Shown here piece after piece: positions 52,239 through 60,786 of a stretch of 64,000 bases of DNA. Position numbers and translations under genes: made by a program. Position 1 is the first letter of the stretch, and each line of letters starts with the position of its first letter. The stretch comes from an uncultured Clostridia bacterium (GTDB lineage: Bacteria > Bacillota > Clostridia > TANB77 > CAG-508), in contig CAKPAW010000002.1 in assembly GCA_934133165.1 (NCBI GenBank), forward strand, positions 62,001 to 126,000, written 5' to 3'. The notes below the pieces were generated by a model that did not search any database, was not told the origin of the DNA, and was given only the letters and a program-made list of their open reading frames with translations.

Positions 52239-52350
52239 ATATAGTAGGAAAGTTCTCCTTGTAGGAGAACTTTCTGTACTAGATAAATATGGCGAACCTT
52301 AGATTTTCTTAAAATTTGCATTTGATAGAAAATCTTAGGCTCGCTTTTTT
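52238..52350 (+). repeat. Double-hairpin repeat family 1, copy 3
   Basis: TATATAGTAGGAAAGTTCTCC / GGAGAACTTTCTGTACTAGA, then GCGAACCTTAGATTTTCT / AGAAAATCTTAGGCTCGC with six T residues. Closest to the inverted copy at 58971-59083. Confidence 0.85.
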
Positions 52351-52465
52351 ATATTCTAGGAAATTTAATAATATATTTGAACATGTAGTCAAATAGCAAA
52401 ATTTACTTGCAAAAAAGAGAAGAAGATTATATAATAATAAAAGATTTTTATGTGAGGGTGAAAAA

Positions 52466-53041
52466 ATGAATAAAACAAAAAGAAAAATATTTGAAACCTC
52501 GATGAAGTTATTTGCAGAAAAAGGTTATGATGCTACAAGCATAGAAGAAATAACAGCAACTGTAGGAGTTGCAAAGGGAACTTTATATTATCACTTTTCT
52601 AGTAAGGAAGAAATATTTAAATTCTTAGTAGAAGAAGGTGTAAAACTTTTAAAAAATAGTATAGAAATAAAAACAGACAAATTGACTAATTCTATAGATA
52701 AAATAAAAGCAATAATATTAATACAAATAAAAGTATTAGTTAAATATGAAAATTTTATAACTATTATATTAAGTGAAATATGGGGTACTAGTGAACGCTC
52801 AAAAATGTGTCGTAATATAGTGTTTGAATATATAGAAATGATAGAAAAAATAGTAAAAGAAGGAATAGAAAAAGGTGAAATAAGAGAACTAGACTCGAAT
52901 GTAGTAGCTTCTGGAATATTTGGTTTTGTTTTTTCAAGTTTAATATATAAATTAAGAAACAATGAAGAGATAGAAGTTATAGAGTTATATAAAGAGATGG
53001 AAAAAACTTTTATTACAAAATTACAAAAAAAGGAGAAGTAA
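52466..53041 (+). CDS. TetR-family transcriptional regulator
   Basis: A 191-aa repressor. The N-terminal HTH reads IFETSMKLFAEKGYDATSIE then EITATVGVAKGTLYYHFSSKEE (about 8-50), followed by the helical ligand-binding domain. Its stop codon is one base before the acyl-CoA synthetase start, so it very probably controls that gene and itself, perhaps in response to acyl-CoA like FadR-type TetR regulators; the ligand is inference. GTGAGGGTG precedes the ATG. Confidence 0.92.
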   Translation: MNKTKRKIFETSMKLFAEKGYDATSIEEITATVGVAKGTLYYHFSSKEEIFKFLVEEGVKLLKNSIEIKTDKLTNSIDKIKAIILIQIKVLVKYENFITIILSEIWGTSERSKMCRNIVFEYIEMIEKIVKEGIEKGEIRELDSNVVASGIFGFVFSSLIYKLRNNEEIEVIELYKEMEKTFITKLQKKEK

Positions 53042-53042
53042 A

Positions 53043-54911
53043 ATGAGAATATTAAATGATTTTAAAATACCAAATTTTAAATTTAAAAAAATAAAAATGG
53101 AAGATGTAGAAAAAATTGAAGAAGTAAAAGTAGACTATGAAAGATTGCAAAAAAAACAAGCAATAGCGCAAAAAAGAAAGCAAAGAGGATATGAGACAAC
53201 AGATTATAAAACAATAAAAGAAGTATTTGATATGGCAAGAGAAAAATACTCAGACAATATATTTATGCTAGAAAAATTTACATCAAAGGGAGAATTTACA
53301 GAAATTACATATAAGGAATTTGCAAATGATGTAATAGCATTAGGAACAGCATTAACTAAAAAATATAATCTAAAAGATGAAAGAGTAGTTATTATCGGAG
53401 AAAATACATATCATTGGTATGTTTCATATATGGCTATGCTTTGTGGCGTTGGAATTGCAGTACCTGTTGATAAAGAATTACCAATAAATGAAATAGAAAA
53501 TGTTATAAAACGTGCTAGAGCAACAGCAGTTATATATTCTACCAAAAAAGCAGATGTAATAAAAAAGGTTGAAGATAAACTTCCACAAGTAAAATACTTT
53601 ATACAAATGAATTCAGATGATAAATTAGTTGGAAGAGAAGTAGGATTTAATACAATTATTGAACAAGGAAAGAAAATGATAGAAAAAGGAGATAACTCTT
53701 TTACAAAAATAGAAATAGATCCAGAAGAATTTAAAGTATTAATATTTACTTCAGGAACTACATCTAACTCAAAAGGTGTAATGTTATGTAATAGAAACTT
53801 AGCTCAAAATATTAATGCTGTAAATCCATATGTAAAAATACATGAAACAGATAGATTCTTTTCTATATTACCTTTACACCATACATATGAATCTACAATA
53901 GGGTTCTTACTTCCAGTTGCAAGAGGTTCTTCTATTGCAGTGTGTCAAGGACTAAAATACATAGTACCTAACTTAAAAGAAACAAAGCCAACAGCATTAC
54001 TTGCAGTTCCTTTATTAATAGAAAATCTTTACAAAAAAATAAACCAAACAATAGATAAAAGTGGAAAGACAGCAATGGTAAACTCAATGATGCAAATAAC
54101 AAATGCATTAAAAAATGTTGGAGTAGATATAAAGAAAACGGTATTTAAAGAAATATACGAAAATTTAGGAGGAAAACTAAGATTTGTTGTTTCAGCAGCA
54201 GCTCCAATAGATCCAAAAGTAGGAAAATGGATGCAAGATTTAGGAATAATATTCCTTCAAGGATATGGATTAACAGAAACAGCACCTATAGCAGCACTTA
54301 CACCACAATATGACACAAGAGTAGGATCAGCTGGAAAAGCAGTTACTTGTGCAGAGCTTAAAATAGATAATCCAAACGAAAAAGGTGAAGGAGAAGTCTT
54401 AATTAAAAGTGAAACATTAATGCTTGGATATTATGAAGATCAAAAAGCAACAGATGAAGTTATAGAAACAGATGAAGAAGGAAATAGATGGTTCCATTCA
54501 GGTGATGTTGGTTATCTAGATAAAGATGGTTTCCTATATATAACAGGAAGAATTAAAAATGTAATAGTAACTCAAAATGGAAAAAATATTTACCCAGAAG
54601 AAATAGAATTAATGTTAGGTAATATACCAGAAATAAAAGAGTGTATGGTATATGGAAAAGAAATTGAAGGAGAAAAAGAATTAATTATTACTGCAAAAGT
54701 AATACCAAATTTAGAAGAAATTCAAAAAGAACATAAAGGTGAACTAACAGATGAGCAAATTCACGACATCATTTGGGAAAAAATAAAAGAAGTAAATCAT
54801 AAACTAACATCATATAAAGCAATAAAGAAACTAGAAATAAAGAAAGATGAATTCGCAAAAACAACTACAATGAAAATTAAAAGATATGTGGAAATAAACA
54901 AAGATAAATAG
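53043..54911 (+). CDS. Long-chain acyl-CoA synthetase-like AMP-binding enzyme
   Basis: A 622-aa ANL-superfamily enzyme. P-loop IFTSGTTSNSKGVML (about 234-248), A5 motif QGYGLTETAPIAAL (about 405-418), A7/A8 WFHSGDVGYLDKDGFLYITG with RIKNVIVTQNGKNIYPEE, and the C-terminal Lys in KTTTMKIKRY. Activates fatty acids to acyl-AMP/acyl-CoA. The first 45 residues are basic and amphipathic, perhaps for membrane association. Operon with the TetR gene. Confidence 0.92.
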   Translation: MRILNDFKIPNFKFKKIKMEDVEKIEEVKVDYERLQKKQAIAQKRKQRGYETTDYKTIKEVFDMAREKYSDNIFMLEKFTSKGEFTEITYKEFANDVIALGTALTKKYNLKDERVVIIGENTYHWYVSYMAMLCGVGIAVPVDKELPINEIENVIKRARATAVIYSTKKADVIKKVEDKLPQVKYFIQMNSDDKLVGREVGFNTIIEQGKKMIEKGDNSFTKIEIDPEEFKVLIFTSGTTSNSKGVMLCNRNLAQNINAVNPYVKIHETDRFFSILPLHHTYESTIGFLLPVARGSSIAVCQGLKYIVPNLKETKPTALLAVPLLIENLYKKINQTIDKSGKTAMVNSMMQITNALKNVGVDIKKTVFKEIYENLGGKLRFVVSAAAPIDPKVGKWMQDLGIIFLQGYGLTETAPIAALTPQYDTRVGSAGKAVTCAELKIDNPNEKGEGEVLIKSETLMLGYYEDQKATDEVIETDEEGNRWFHSGDVGYLDKDGFLYITGRIKNVIVTQNGKNIYPEEIELMLGNIPEIKECMVYGKEIEGEKELIITAKVIPNLEEIQKEHKGELTDEQIHDIIWEKIKEVNHKLTSYKAIKKLEIKKDEFAKTTTMKIKRYVEINKDK

Positions 54912-55182
54912 AAAAATTATAATATTTAAATATAAAAATATAATGTCGAAATATAAAAAAGAATAATACTAAAACAGGAAAAAAATTATAATTTAAAAGT
55001 AGGAAAAATTTTCTAAAATTTAAAAAATATTTACGGAAATAACAATTTTGCTATTGACAGATTACAATATGTTGTATTAAAATAAAAATGAAGTCAAATT
55101 ATAAAATATTATAATTCCTATTGTAGTTTTTTGTAGAAAAACATATAATATAGCAATACATAGGAAAAGGGAGGAGTTTACA

Positions 55183-56016
55183 ATGTCTAGATCTGGCATA
55201 GTAAATGTGAGAATGGTAATCACAGAAGAAAAAATGTTATCAAATATTGATAAAGTACAAAAATTAATTAATCCAAAAAGTAAAAAACAAATCATCCAAT
55301 TAGATGATGATACATACTTTAAAGATTTAATAGAATCAATAAAAACTTACTTGGTGGAATATCCAAAGAAAAAGAATTTTCCAGCAAGTGTATATAAAGC
55401 TGCTTATGGTTTAGTAGAATTTGCAACAAATCAATTCGAAGAAAATACAAAACAAATAGAAGAATTAATTCGTCAAAGAGAAGCAAATATTGCATTAGCT
55501 GGAGATTTAAAAGAAATTTTAGAAGTAGTAACAGCTAAAGAAGATGGATGGAAACAAGAACTTAAAGAAGCTTCTAAAAATTTACCAGAAGATATAGTAG
55601 AAACATTAGAAATAATAGGAAAAGCAAGAACAAAAACATCTCAAAATTATCAAGATGCAGTTAAATTAGTAAATGCAAGAATTGTAAATTTAGAATCAAA
55701 CTTACATATAGAAATAGATATGGAAAGAATTGAAGATAGATCAAAAGCATTAAGTTATATTGGAATTGAAATTGCAGATGCATTAAAATTAATTCCAACA
55801 CCACAAGAAGACGCAGTAGAAATTGAAGAATTAGCAGAAATGCCAGTTGCAGAAGAAAATAAACAATACATAGAAGAAACTAGATTTGAAGTTAAACCAT
55901 CTTTATGGCAAAGAATTAAAGAAAGCAAAATAGGTAGAGCTATTAGATATGCTTTCAAAATTAGAGTTGTATTAGATGTTCCAGCATTACCAGAAGGTAG
56001 AGGAGAACAAAGATAA
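55183..56016 (+). CDS. Hypothetical helical protein, 277 aa
   Basis: Not recognised. Mainly alpha-helical with a likely coiled coil near residues 80-135 (TKQIEELIRQREANIALAGD...). An acidic linker (VEIEELAEMPVAEENK, about 213-228) and a basic C-terminal helix (KPSLWQRIKESKIGRAIRY) with a Pro-rich end follow. No signal peptide. GGGAGG precedes the ATG. The gene stands alone between the acyl-CoA synthetase and the tRNA pair. Confidence 0.65.
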   Translation: MSRSGIVNVRMVITEEKMLSNIDKVQKLINPKSKKQIIQLDDDTYFKDLIESIKTYLVEYPKKKNFPASVYKAAYGLVEFATNQFEENTKQIEELIRQREANIALAGDLKEILEVVTAKEDGWKQELKEASKNLPEDIVETLEIIGKARTKTSQNYQDAVKLVNARIVNLESNLHIEIDMERIEDRSKALSYIGIEIADALKLIPTPQEDAVEIEELAEMPVAEENKQYIEETRFEVKPSLWQRIKESKIGRAIRYAFKIRVVLDVPALPEGRGEQR

Positions 56017-56043
56017 TATAAATCTTAATATTAAAGAATGTCA

Positions 56044-56084
56044 AAAGTAGGTTAGAAAATTAGTGTTTCTAGCCTACTTTATAG
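56044..56084 (+). terminator. Rho-independent terminator
   Basis: AAAGTAGG-TTAGAAA / TTTCTA-GCCTACTTT hairpin after the 277-aa gene. Confidence 0.6.
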
Positions 56085-56142
56085 TATTATAAAATTAAAA
56101 AATAGTTTATAATAAAAAAATTAAAAAAATTTAAATAATCTA

Positions 56143-56171
56143 TTGACAACAAGTTAAAAGTTTTGTATAAT
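56143..56171 (+). promoter_or_regulatory. Consensus promoter of the tRNA pair
   Basis: TTGACA (56143-56148), 17-bp spacer, TATAAT (56166-56171): a perfect sigma-A consensus 20 bp before tRNA-Met. Confidence 0.85.
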
Positions 56172-56191
56172 CAAACTTGTGTTAAGCACAT

Positions 56192-56268
56192 GCTCCCTTA
56201 GCTCAGTTGGTCAGAGCAACCGGCTCATAACCGGTGGGTCCAAGGTTCGAATCCTTGAGGGAGCACCA
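56192..56268 (+). tRNA. tRNA-Met (CAT), elongator type
   Basis: 77 nt with encoded CCA. Acceptor GCTCCCT/AGGGAGC, D arm TTAGCTCAGTTGGTCAGAGC, anticodon stem-loop ACCGGCTCATAACCGGT with CAT, and T arm CAAGG TTCGAAT CCTTG. The anticodon stem CCGG matches clostridial elongator tRNA-Met. A lysidine-modified tRNA-Ile2 cannot be fully excluded. Confidence 0.9.
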
Positions 56269-56294
56269 TTTCATTTATATACAATTTAATATAT

Positions 56295-56602
56295 GGGTAG
56301 GTGGCCGAGTGGCTAAAGGCGGCAGACTGTGGTCTTTGGTTTAATCAAAACCTAAATTGCAGCTCTTATCAGTAATGGTAAGATGAAAACCAGGCTAATT
56401 CGGGGAACTCTAAAGGTAGAAATACTTATGACAATCCCGAGCTAGGAATTTTAATTCCGAGTGTAGAGACTTTATACCTGGTATCTTGAAAAAGATAAAG
56501 AGAAAGTCCAGACTACAAACATTTTAATGGTAGTGAAAACTATAGTAGTAAGAAATCTGTTCTCATACGAGTACGATGGTTCGAATCCATCCCTGCCCAC
56601 CA
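56295..56602 (+). tRNA. tRNA-Tyr (GTA) interrupted by a group I intron
   Basis: Exon 1 is 56295-56330 (GGGTAGG ... GGCAGACTGT) and exon 2 is 56553-56602 (AAATCTGTTCTC ... CCTGCCCACCA). Joined, they give an 86-nt class II tRNA with a seven-base anticodon loop CTGTAAA, anticodon GTA, a long variable arm and encoded CCA. The intron lies between the second and third anticodon bases (U35 and A36). The gene cannot produce tRNA-Tyr without splicing. A terminator follows directly. It is the only tRNA-Tyr in the window. Confidence 0.9.
56331..56552 (+). other. Group I self-splicing intron in tRNA-Tyr, 222 nt, no ORF
   Basis: Conserved core elements appear in order. P is AATTCGGGGAACTC (about 56397). 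Q is AATCCCGAGCTAGG (about 56433), pairing TCGGG with CCCGA as P4. R is GTGTAGAGACTTTA (about 56460). S is GAAAGTCCAGAC (about 56502), pairing GACT with AGTC as P7. The last intron base is G, the 5' exon ends in U, and an internal guide GCAG (about 56359) pairs with exon CTGU with a U-G wobble at the splice site. No homing endonuclease is encoded. Subgroup (IC3 or IA) is not decided. Confidence 0.88.
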
Positions 56603-56632
56603 TAAAAACAAGAAGACTTGTTTTTATTTTTT
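56603..56632 (+). terminator. Terminator of the tRNA operon
   Basis: TAAAAACAAG/CTTGTTTTTA hairpin and T-run directly after the tRNA-Tyr CCA. Confidence 0.85.
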
Positions 56633-56711
56633 ACCATTAAGACAAACAAAAGTTCTACAATGCTATAAATTTAATTTTACAATATGAATCTATAGAAAAA
56701 AAGGAGAGTTT

Positions 56712-56863
56712 ATGAAATTTAGTACAAATATTCAACTTTAAATTTATGCGAAAAATATAGAAAATATAAAGTTAAATAATTGTACTTGTTGTTTGATTTT
56801 ATAACAGATATGAATGTAACTGAAATCATTAAAGAGAGAAGTAAAGAGAATGAGAGCTAAAAA
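56712..56863 (+). pseudogene. Possible degraded small gene
   Basis: AAGGAGAG precedes an ATG that reads MKFSTNIQL and stops. In the next frame the sequence continues LCEKYRKYKVK, stop, LYLLFDFITDMNVTEIIKER. The composition looks formerly coding with several disablements. No family recognised. Apart from this, the 300 bp between the tRNA terminator and the transglycosylase gene holds only the hairpin at 56878-56915. Confidence 0.3.
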
Positions 56864-56877
56864 TAAAATGTAGCTAA

Positions 56878-56915
56878 ACAAACTAGGATTATCAAATTTG
56901 ATAATCCTAGTTTGT
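56878..56915 (-). terminator. Strong palindrome, terminator of the transglycosylase gene
   Basis: ACAAACTAGGATTATCAAA followed by its exact complement (38 bp in all), 15 bp after the stop of the minus-strand gene. Confidence 0.7.
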
Positions 56916-56929
56916 ATTTGTATAATTAA

Positions 56930-57625
56930 CTATTTATTTAAAACTTTATCAGCTTCTTCTTGTGAAATATATCCATACTCAACCATAGAGCGAAGGACTT
57001 TACCTTGTCTACTTTTTGCTAAATCTGGGTTAATAGTTGGAGCATAAACAGAAGGAGCATTGGGAACACCAGCAAGCATAGTAGATTCATCTAAATTCAT
57101 ATCTTTTGGTTCTTTTTTGTAATATCCATTTGAAGCTTCTTTAATGCCATAATATCCTTCGCCAAAATAAATAGTATTAATATAAAATTCTAAAATATCA
57201 TCTTTAGAATAGTCCTTTTCCAAATCAAAAGCAACTAATGCTTCTGCTATTTTTCTAGAAACAACATCATCTTCATTAATAAAATATAAATTTTTAGCAA
57301 CTTGTTGAGTAATAGTACTACCACCTTCATTAAATTCTTTGGCTTGAATGTTTGAAACAGTAGCTCTTAAAAGAGCAATAACATCTATAGCACCATGTTC
57401 TCTAAAACGATGGTCTTCTACAGAAATAATAGCATTTATGTAGTCCTTAGGAACATCATTTATAGAAACATAAGAATCTTCATTTTTAATTTCATTAATT
57501 TTATTTGAAAGACTTAAATTACTTAAAGTAGTTTTATATAATTTATAGCCATTCAAAAATATAACACTTCCCACTATAATAATGATAATTAAAATAAGAA
57601 GTAATAATCTCTTTATAAATTTCAT
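56930..57625 (-). CDS. Monofunctional GT51 peptidoglycan glycosyltransferase
   Basis: A 231-aa protein: one N-terminal helix (about 5-25) then a GT51 domain. Catalytic Glu is in SVEDHRFREHGAID (about 69-82). EGGSTITQQVAKNLY (about 98-112), RKIAEALVAFDLEK (about 122-135) and ILEFYINTIYFGEGYYGI (about 143-160) follow. It polymerises lipid II glycan strands; there is no transpeptidase domain, so it is MtgA-like and not a class A PBP. GGAGG precedes the ATG. Confidence 0.93.
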   Translation of the reverse strand: MKFIKRLLLLILIIIIIVGSVIFLNGYKLYKTTLSNLSLSNKINEIKNEDSYVSINDVPKDYINAIISVEDHRFREHGAIDVIALLRATVSNIQAKEFNEGGSTITQQVAKNLYFINEDDVVSRKIAEALVAFDLEKDYSKDDILEFYINTIYFGEGYYGIKEASNGYYKKEPKDMNLDESTMLAGVPNAPSVYAPTINPDLAKSRQGKVLRSMVEYGYISQEEADKVLNK

Positions 57626-57769
57626 TTGTTACCTCCATTATTTACAAATACATTATACTATACTTTTATAAAAAGAAAAACATTTTTAGAAAAATCTTTG
57701 ATTTTAAATTGCAAAATATATATTTATAATATATAATTTAAAAGAACAAAAGAAAGAGAGGGATAAAAT

Positions 57770-58942
57770 ATGAATAATAAGGGAATACCACGTATTTGGC
57801 TGGTTATAATTGTATTAATAGCTGTATTTGCTGTTGGAATAGTTGTAGCAATAGCTATTATAGGATCATCTGGAGATCAAAGCGGAGTAAATGATATTAA
57901 AGAACCACAACAAAATATAATCGAAGACACAAAACCAGAAGATTATACAAAATTAGATGAAGGAATTGCAAAACAAGAATTACCTAAAGTAGCAAGAAAT
58001 GTAATAGCTACAACAAATTCTACTATAGATGGTAGAATACCTTGTTTTTATAATCCAGTAATTCCAGAAGGATTTAAAGCAATAGGAATTGAAGAAGATA
58101 AAACGATTGATATAAATGCTAAATGGGGAGAGCAAAACGCATATTTATATGGATTAGTTATAGAAGACAAAAATGGTAATCAATTTGTATGGATACCTGT
58201 AGAAAATATGAATATATTTAAGACTACAGACTGGCAAAAAAATGCACCAAAAGAGTCAATAGATTCTACATATATAGAGCCTACAAAAGAAGATGAAGAA
58301 GAGTACTATACAATGTACTATAAAGTTAAAAAGTATGGTGGATTTTATGTAGGACGTTATGAAACAGGAGATTTAACAGCACAAGTACCAAGAGATACAA
58401 CAAAAAATGCAGATTCTATAGGAGTAAGAAAATATCTAAATGTTTATAATTATGTACCATTCAAATTATCTACAATAAACAAAAAAGAGGTAATAGGAGC
58501 ACAAGAATTAGCAATAAAATTTGGAGAACAAAACGAATATAAAACAGTTAAAACATCTGTTATGTATGGTGTACAATGGGATTCAATGTTAAGATTTATA
58601 GTAAGTGAACAAAACAATGTAAATGATAGTATAAAATGGGGAAATTATACTACATCTGAACTAAATTATACAGATTCGCTAGGAAATAAATATTTAAAGA
58701 AAAACGGAGAAGTATATTTAATAAAAACAGGAAGTAGTGAAGAGACAAAAGCTAAAAATATTTATGATGTAGCAGGAAATGCATATGAATGGACAATGGA
58801 AAATGCAGGAAATGGTGTAAAAGTAGTAAGAGGAGGAGCGTATAGAATAACAATAGGACAATTAGCAGCTGCTCGTTATGCATACAATGACAATACTGCA
58901 AATAGTGATATAGGATTTAGAATTAGCTTCTATATTAATTAG
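57770..58942 (+). CDS. Membrane-anchored SUMF1/FGE-like surface protein
   Basis: A 390-aa protein. One N-terminal helix (about 10-33), a Gln/Asn/Glu-rich linker, and a C-type-lectin-like formylglycine-generating-enzyme fold. KNIYDVAGNAYEWTMENAG (about 324-342), VVRGGAYRI (about 346-354) and ARYAYNDNTANSDIGFRISF (about 363-382) are the classic end of the domain. The catalytic cysteines of true FGE are absent, so it is probably a binding or structural surface protein. Its stop abuts a long inverted-repeat terminator shared with spoIVA. Confidence 0.8.
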   Translation: MNNKGIPRIWLVIIVLIAVFAVGIVVAIAIIGSSGDQSGVNDIKEPQQNIIEDTKPEDYTKLDEGIAKQELPKVARNVIATTNSTIDGRIPCFYNPVIPEGFKAIGIEEDKTIDINAKWGEQNAYLYGLVIEDKNGNQFVWIPVENMNIFKTTDWQKNAPKESIDSTYIEPTKEDEEEYYTMYYKVKKYGGFYVGRYETGDLTAQVPRDTTKNADSIGVRKYLNVYNYVPFKLSTINKKEVIGAQELAIKFGEQNEYKTVKTSVMYGVQWDSMLRFIVSEQNNVNDSIKWGNYTTSELNYTDSLGNKYLKKNGEVYLIKTGSSEETKAKNIYDVAGNAYEWTMENAGNGVKVVRGGAYRITIGQLAAARYAYNDNTANSDIGFRISFYIN

Positions 58943-59150
58943 AAAAAGAGGCTGTAAAAAAGTCCAAAATAAAAAAGCGAGCCTAAGATTTTCTATCAAA
59001 TGTAAATTTTAAGAAAATCTAAGGCTCGCCATATTTATCTAGTACAGAAAGTTCTCCTACAAGGAGAACTTTCCTACTATATAAAAAAGAGATTTGAGTT
59101 AATCTTAACTCAAATCTCTTTTTTTGGGACTTTTTTTACAGCCTCTTTTT
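58943..59150. terminator. Convergent terminator stem split by a repeat element
   Basis: AAAAAGAGGCTGTAAAAAAG (from 58943) pairs with CTTTTTTTACAGCCTCTTTTT (to 59150). The two arms touch the stop codons of the SUMF1-like gene and of spoIVA. Between them lie the family 1 repeat (58971-59083) and a second hairpin GAGATTTGAGTTA/TAACTCAAATCTC (59089-59118). Confidence 0.75.
58971..59083 (-). repeat. Double-hairpin repeat family 1, copy 4 (inverted)
   Basis: Reverse complement of the family 1 element, closest to copy 3. Read on the minus strand it follows the spoIVA-side hairpin and ends in six T residues, so it is again oriented with its upstream gene. Confidence 0.85.
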
Positions 59151-60630
59151 ATAATATTATACAAATTAATCCGCCGCTACCTTCATTTACTATACGTTCT
59201 AATGTCTCTTGTAATTTTTCTTGTGCATCTTCTGGCATTCTGCAAAGTTTGTTTTGTAGACCTTCATTTACAAGTTCATGTAGGCTCTTTCCAAATATAT
59301 TAGATTCCCATATTTTTTGAGGGTCTGATTCAAATTCAGAAAGTAAATAATTAACTAATTCTTCGGATTGTTTTTCACTGCCTACTATTGGTGATACTTC
59401 TGTTTCTATATCAGCTCTTATCATATGTATTGAAGGAGCTTTTGCTTTCAATTTCACACCGAATCTAGAACCCTGTTTTACCATTTCAGGTTCATCTAAA
59501 ATAAGTTCTTCCATAGAAGGAGTTACAATGCCGTAGCCTTTTGTTTTTACTTCTTCTAAAGCATAAGAGATTTTGTCATATTCCTTTTTAGTCTGTGCAA
59601 AAGTAGTAATAGTAGAGAATAAATCACCTTCATTTGCAATTTCTACTCCAGAGATTTCAGTTAATATTTTGTAGAATAGATCATCTATTAATTGAATTGA
59701 AATATTAACACACCCAGTTCCAAGTAAAATTTCATCAACTATAGTTTTGGAAATAATATCTGTTTTTTGTATTTTTTGAACACTACTGTTTATTTGCTTT
59801 AATAAGCGAACATCTGAAAAAGCTTCTTTTACTTCAGAATATAATTCTTTCTTTAACCAATGCTCTTGTGATAGACTATCTACCCAGCGAGGAAAATTAA
59901 AATTGATTCTTTCAATAGGAAATTCATATAAAATTTTATTAAAAATATCATTAATATCTTCTAAATTTAAAGTAGAACAATCTGTAGGAAGAACAGGAAC
60001 ACAATATTTCTCTTCCATCTTTTTAGCTAAAGATCTTGTATATTCCGATGTACAATCAGTAGAGTTAAGAACAATAACAAAAGGTTTATTAATAGCTTTC
60101 AATTCATTTACAACTCTCGCTTCTGCTTCAACATAATCTTCTCTTGGAATATCAGTTATTGTTCCATCTGTTGTTACTAAAATACCAATAGTTGAATGTT
60201 CTTCAATTACTTTCTTTGTACCCATTTCAGCTGCTACTTCAAATGGAATTTCATTTTCATCCCAAGGGGTTTTTACCATTCTAGGCATATCATCTTCTAA
60301 ATATCCAATTGCATTATCAACTAAGTATCCTACACAATCTACCATACGAGTTTTTAATTTAATATTTTCACCTAAAGTAATTTCAACAGCCTCATTTGGA
60401 ATGAATTTTGGCTCTGTGGTCATAATAGTTCTTCCAGAAGCACTTTGTGGCAGTTCATCCAAAGCTCTTTCTCTTTTGTATTCATTATCTATGTTTGGAA
60501 TTACAAGTAAGTCCATAAAGCGCTTAATAAATGTAGATTTACCTGTTCTAACAGGTCCTACTACTCCAACATAAATATCACCATCGGTACGTTTTGCTAT
60601 ATCTTGATATACTTCATAATTTTCTTCCAT
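59149..60630 (-). CDS. spoIVA: Stage IV sporulation protein A (SpoIVA), spore coat ATPase
   Basis: A 493-aa protein of usual length. Walker A VGPVRTGKSTFIKRFMD (about 24-40), SGRTIMTTEPKFIPNEA (about 65-81), a Walker B-like RMVDCVGYLVDNAIGY and the conserved C-terminus GGLICIIL. SpoIVA polymerises on the forespore using ATP and forms the base of the coat. Sure marker of an endospore former. AGGAGG lies before ATG 60630. Confidence 0.97.
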   Translation of the reverse strand: MEENYEVYQDIAKRTDGDIYVGVVGPVRTGKSTFIKRFMDLLVIPNIDNEYKRERALDELPQSASGRTIMTTEPKFIPNEAVEITLGENIKLKTRMVDCVGYLVDNAIGYLEDDMPRMVKTPWDENEIPFEVAAEMGTKKVIEEHSTIGILVTTDGTITDIPREDYVEAEARVVNELKAINKPFVIVLNSTDCTSEYTRSLAKKMEEKYCVPVLPTDCSTLNLEDINDIFNKILYEFPIERINFNFPRWVDSLSQEHWLKKELYSEVKEAFSDVRLLKQINSSVQKIQKTDIISKTIVDEILLGTGCVNISIQLIDDLFYKILTEISGVEIANEGDLFSTITTFAQTKKEYDKISYALEEVKTKGYGIVTPSMEELILDEPEMVKQGSRFGVKLKAKAPSIHMIRADIETEVSPIVGSEKQSEELVNYLLSEFESDPQKIWESNIFGKSLHELVNEGLQNKLCRMPEDAQEKLQETLERIVNEGSGGLICIIL

Positions 60631-60786
60631 GAAAATAGATACCTCCTTAAAATGTTTGTACTAATAAACTTTAATTAATGTATATTTGTCTAAAACTAAA
60701 GTTATGACTAAAATATTAAAATATTTGAACAATTTTGATAAATGTGATAATATGATATAGTATTAATTAGAAAAGAGGTTAAATTT

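Noticed and set aside
56192..56268. tRNA-Ile2 (CAU with lysidine) instead of tRNA-Met
   Set aside because: The CCGG anticodon stem and overall sequence are closer to clostridial elongator tRNA-Met; not absolutely excluded.
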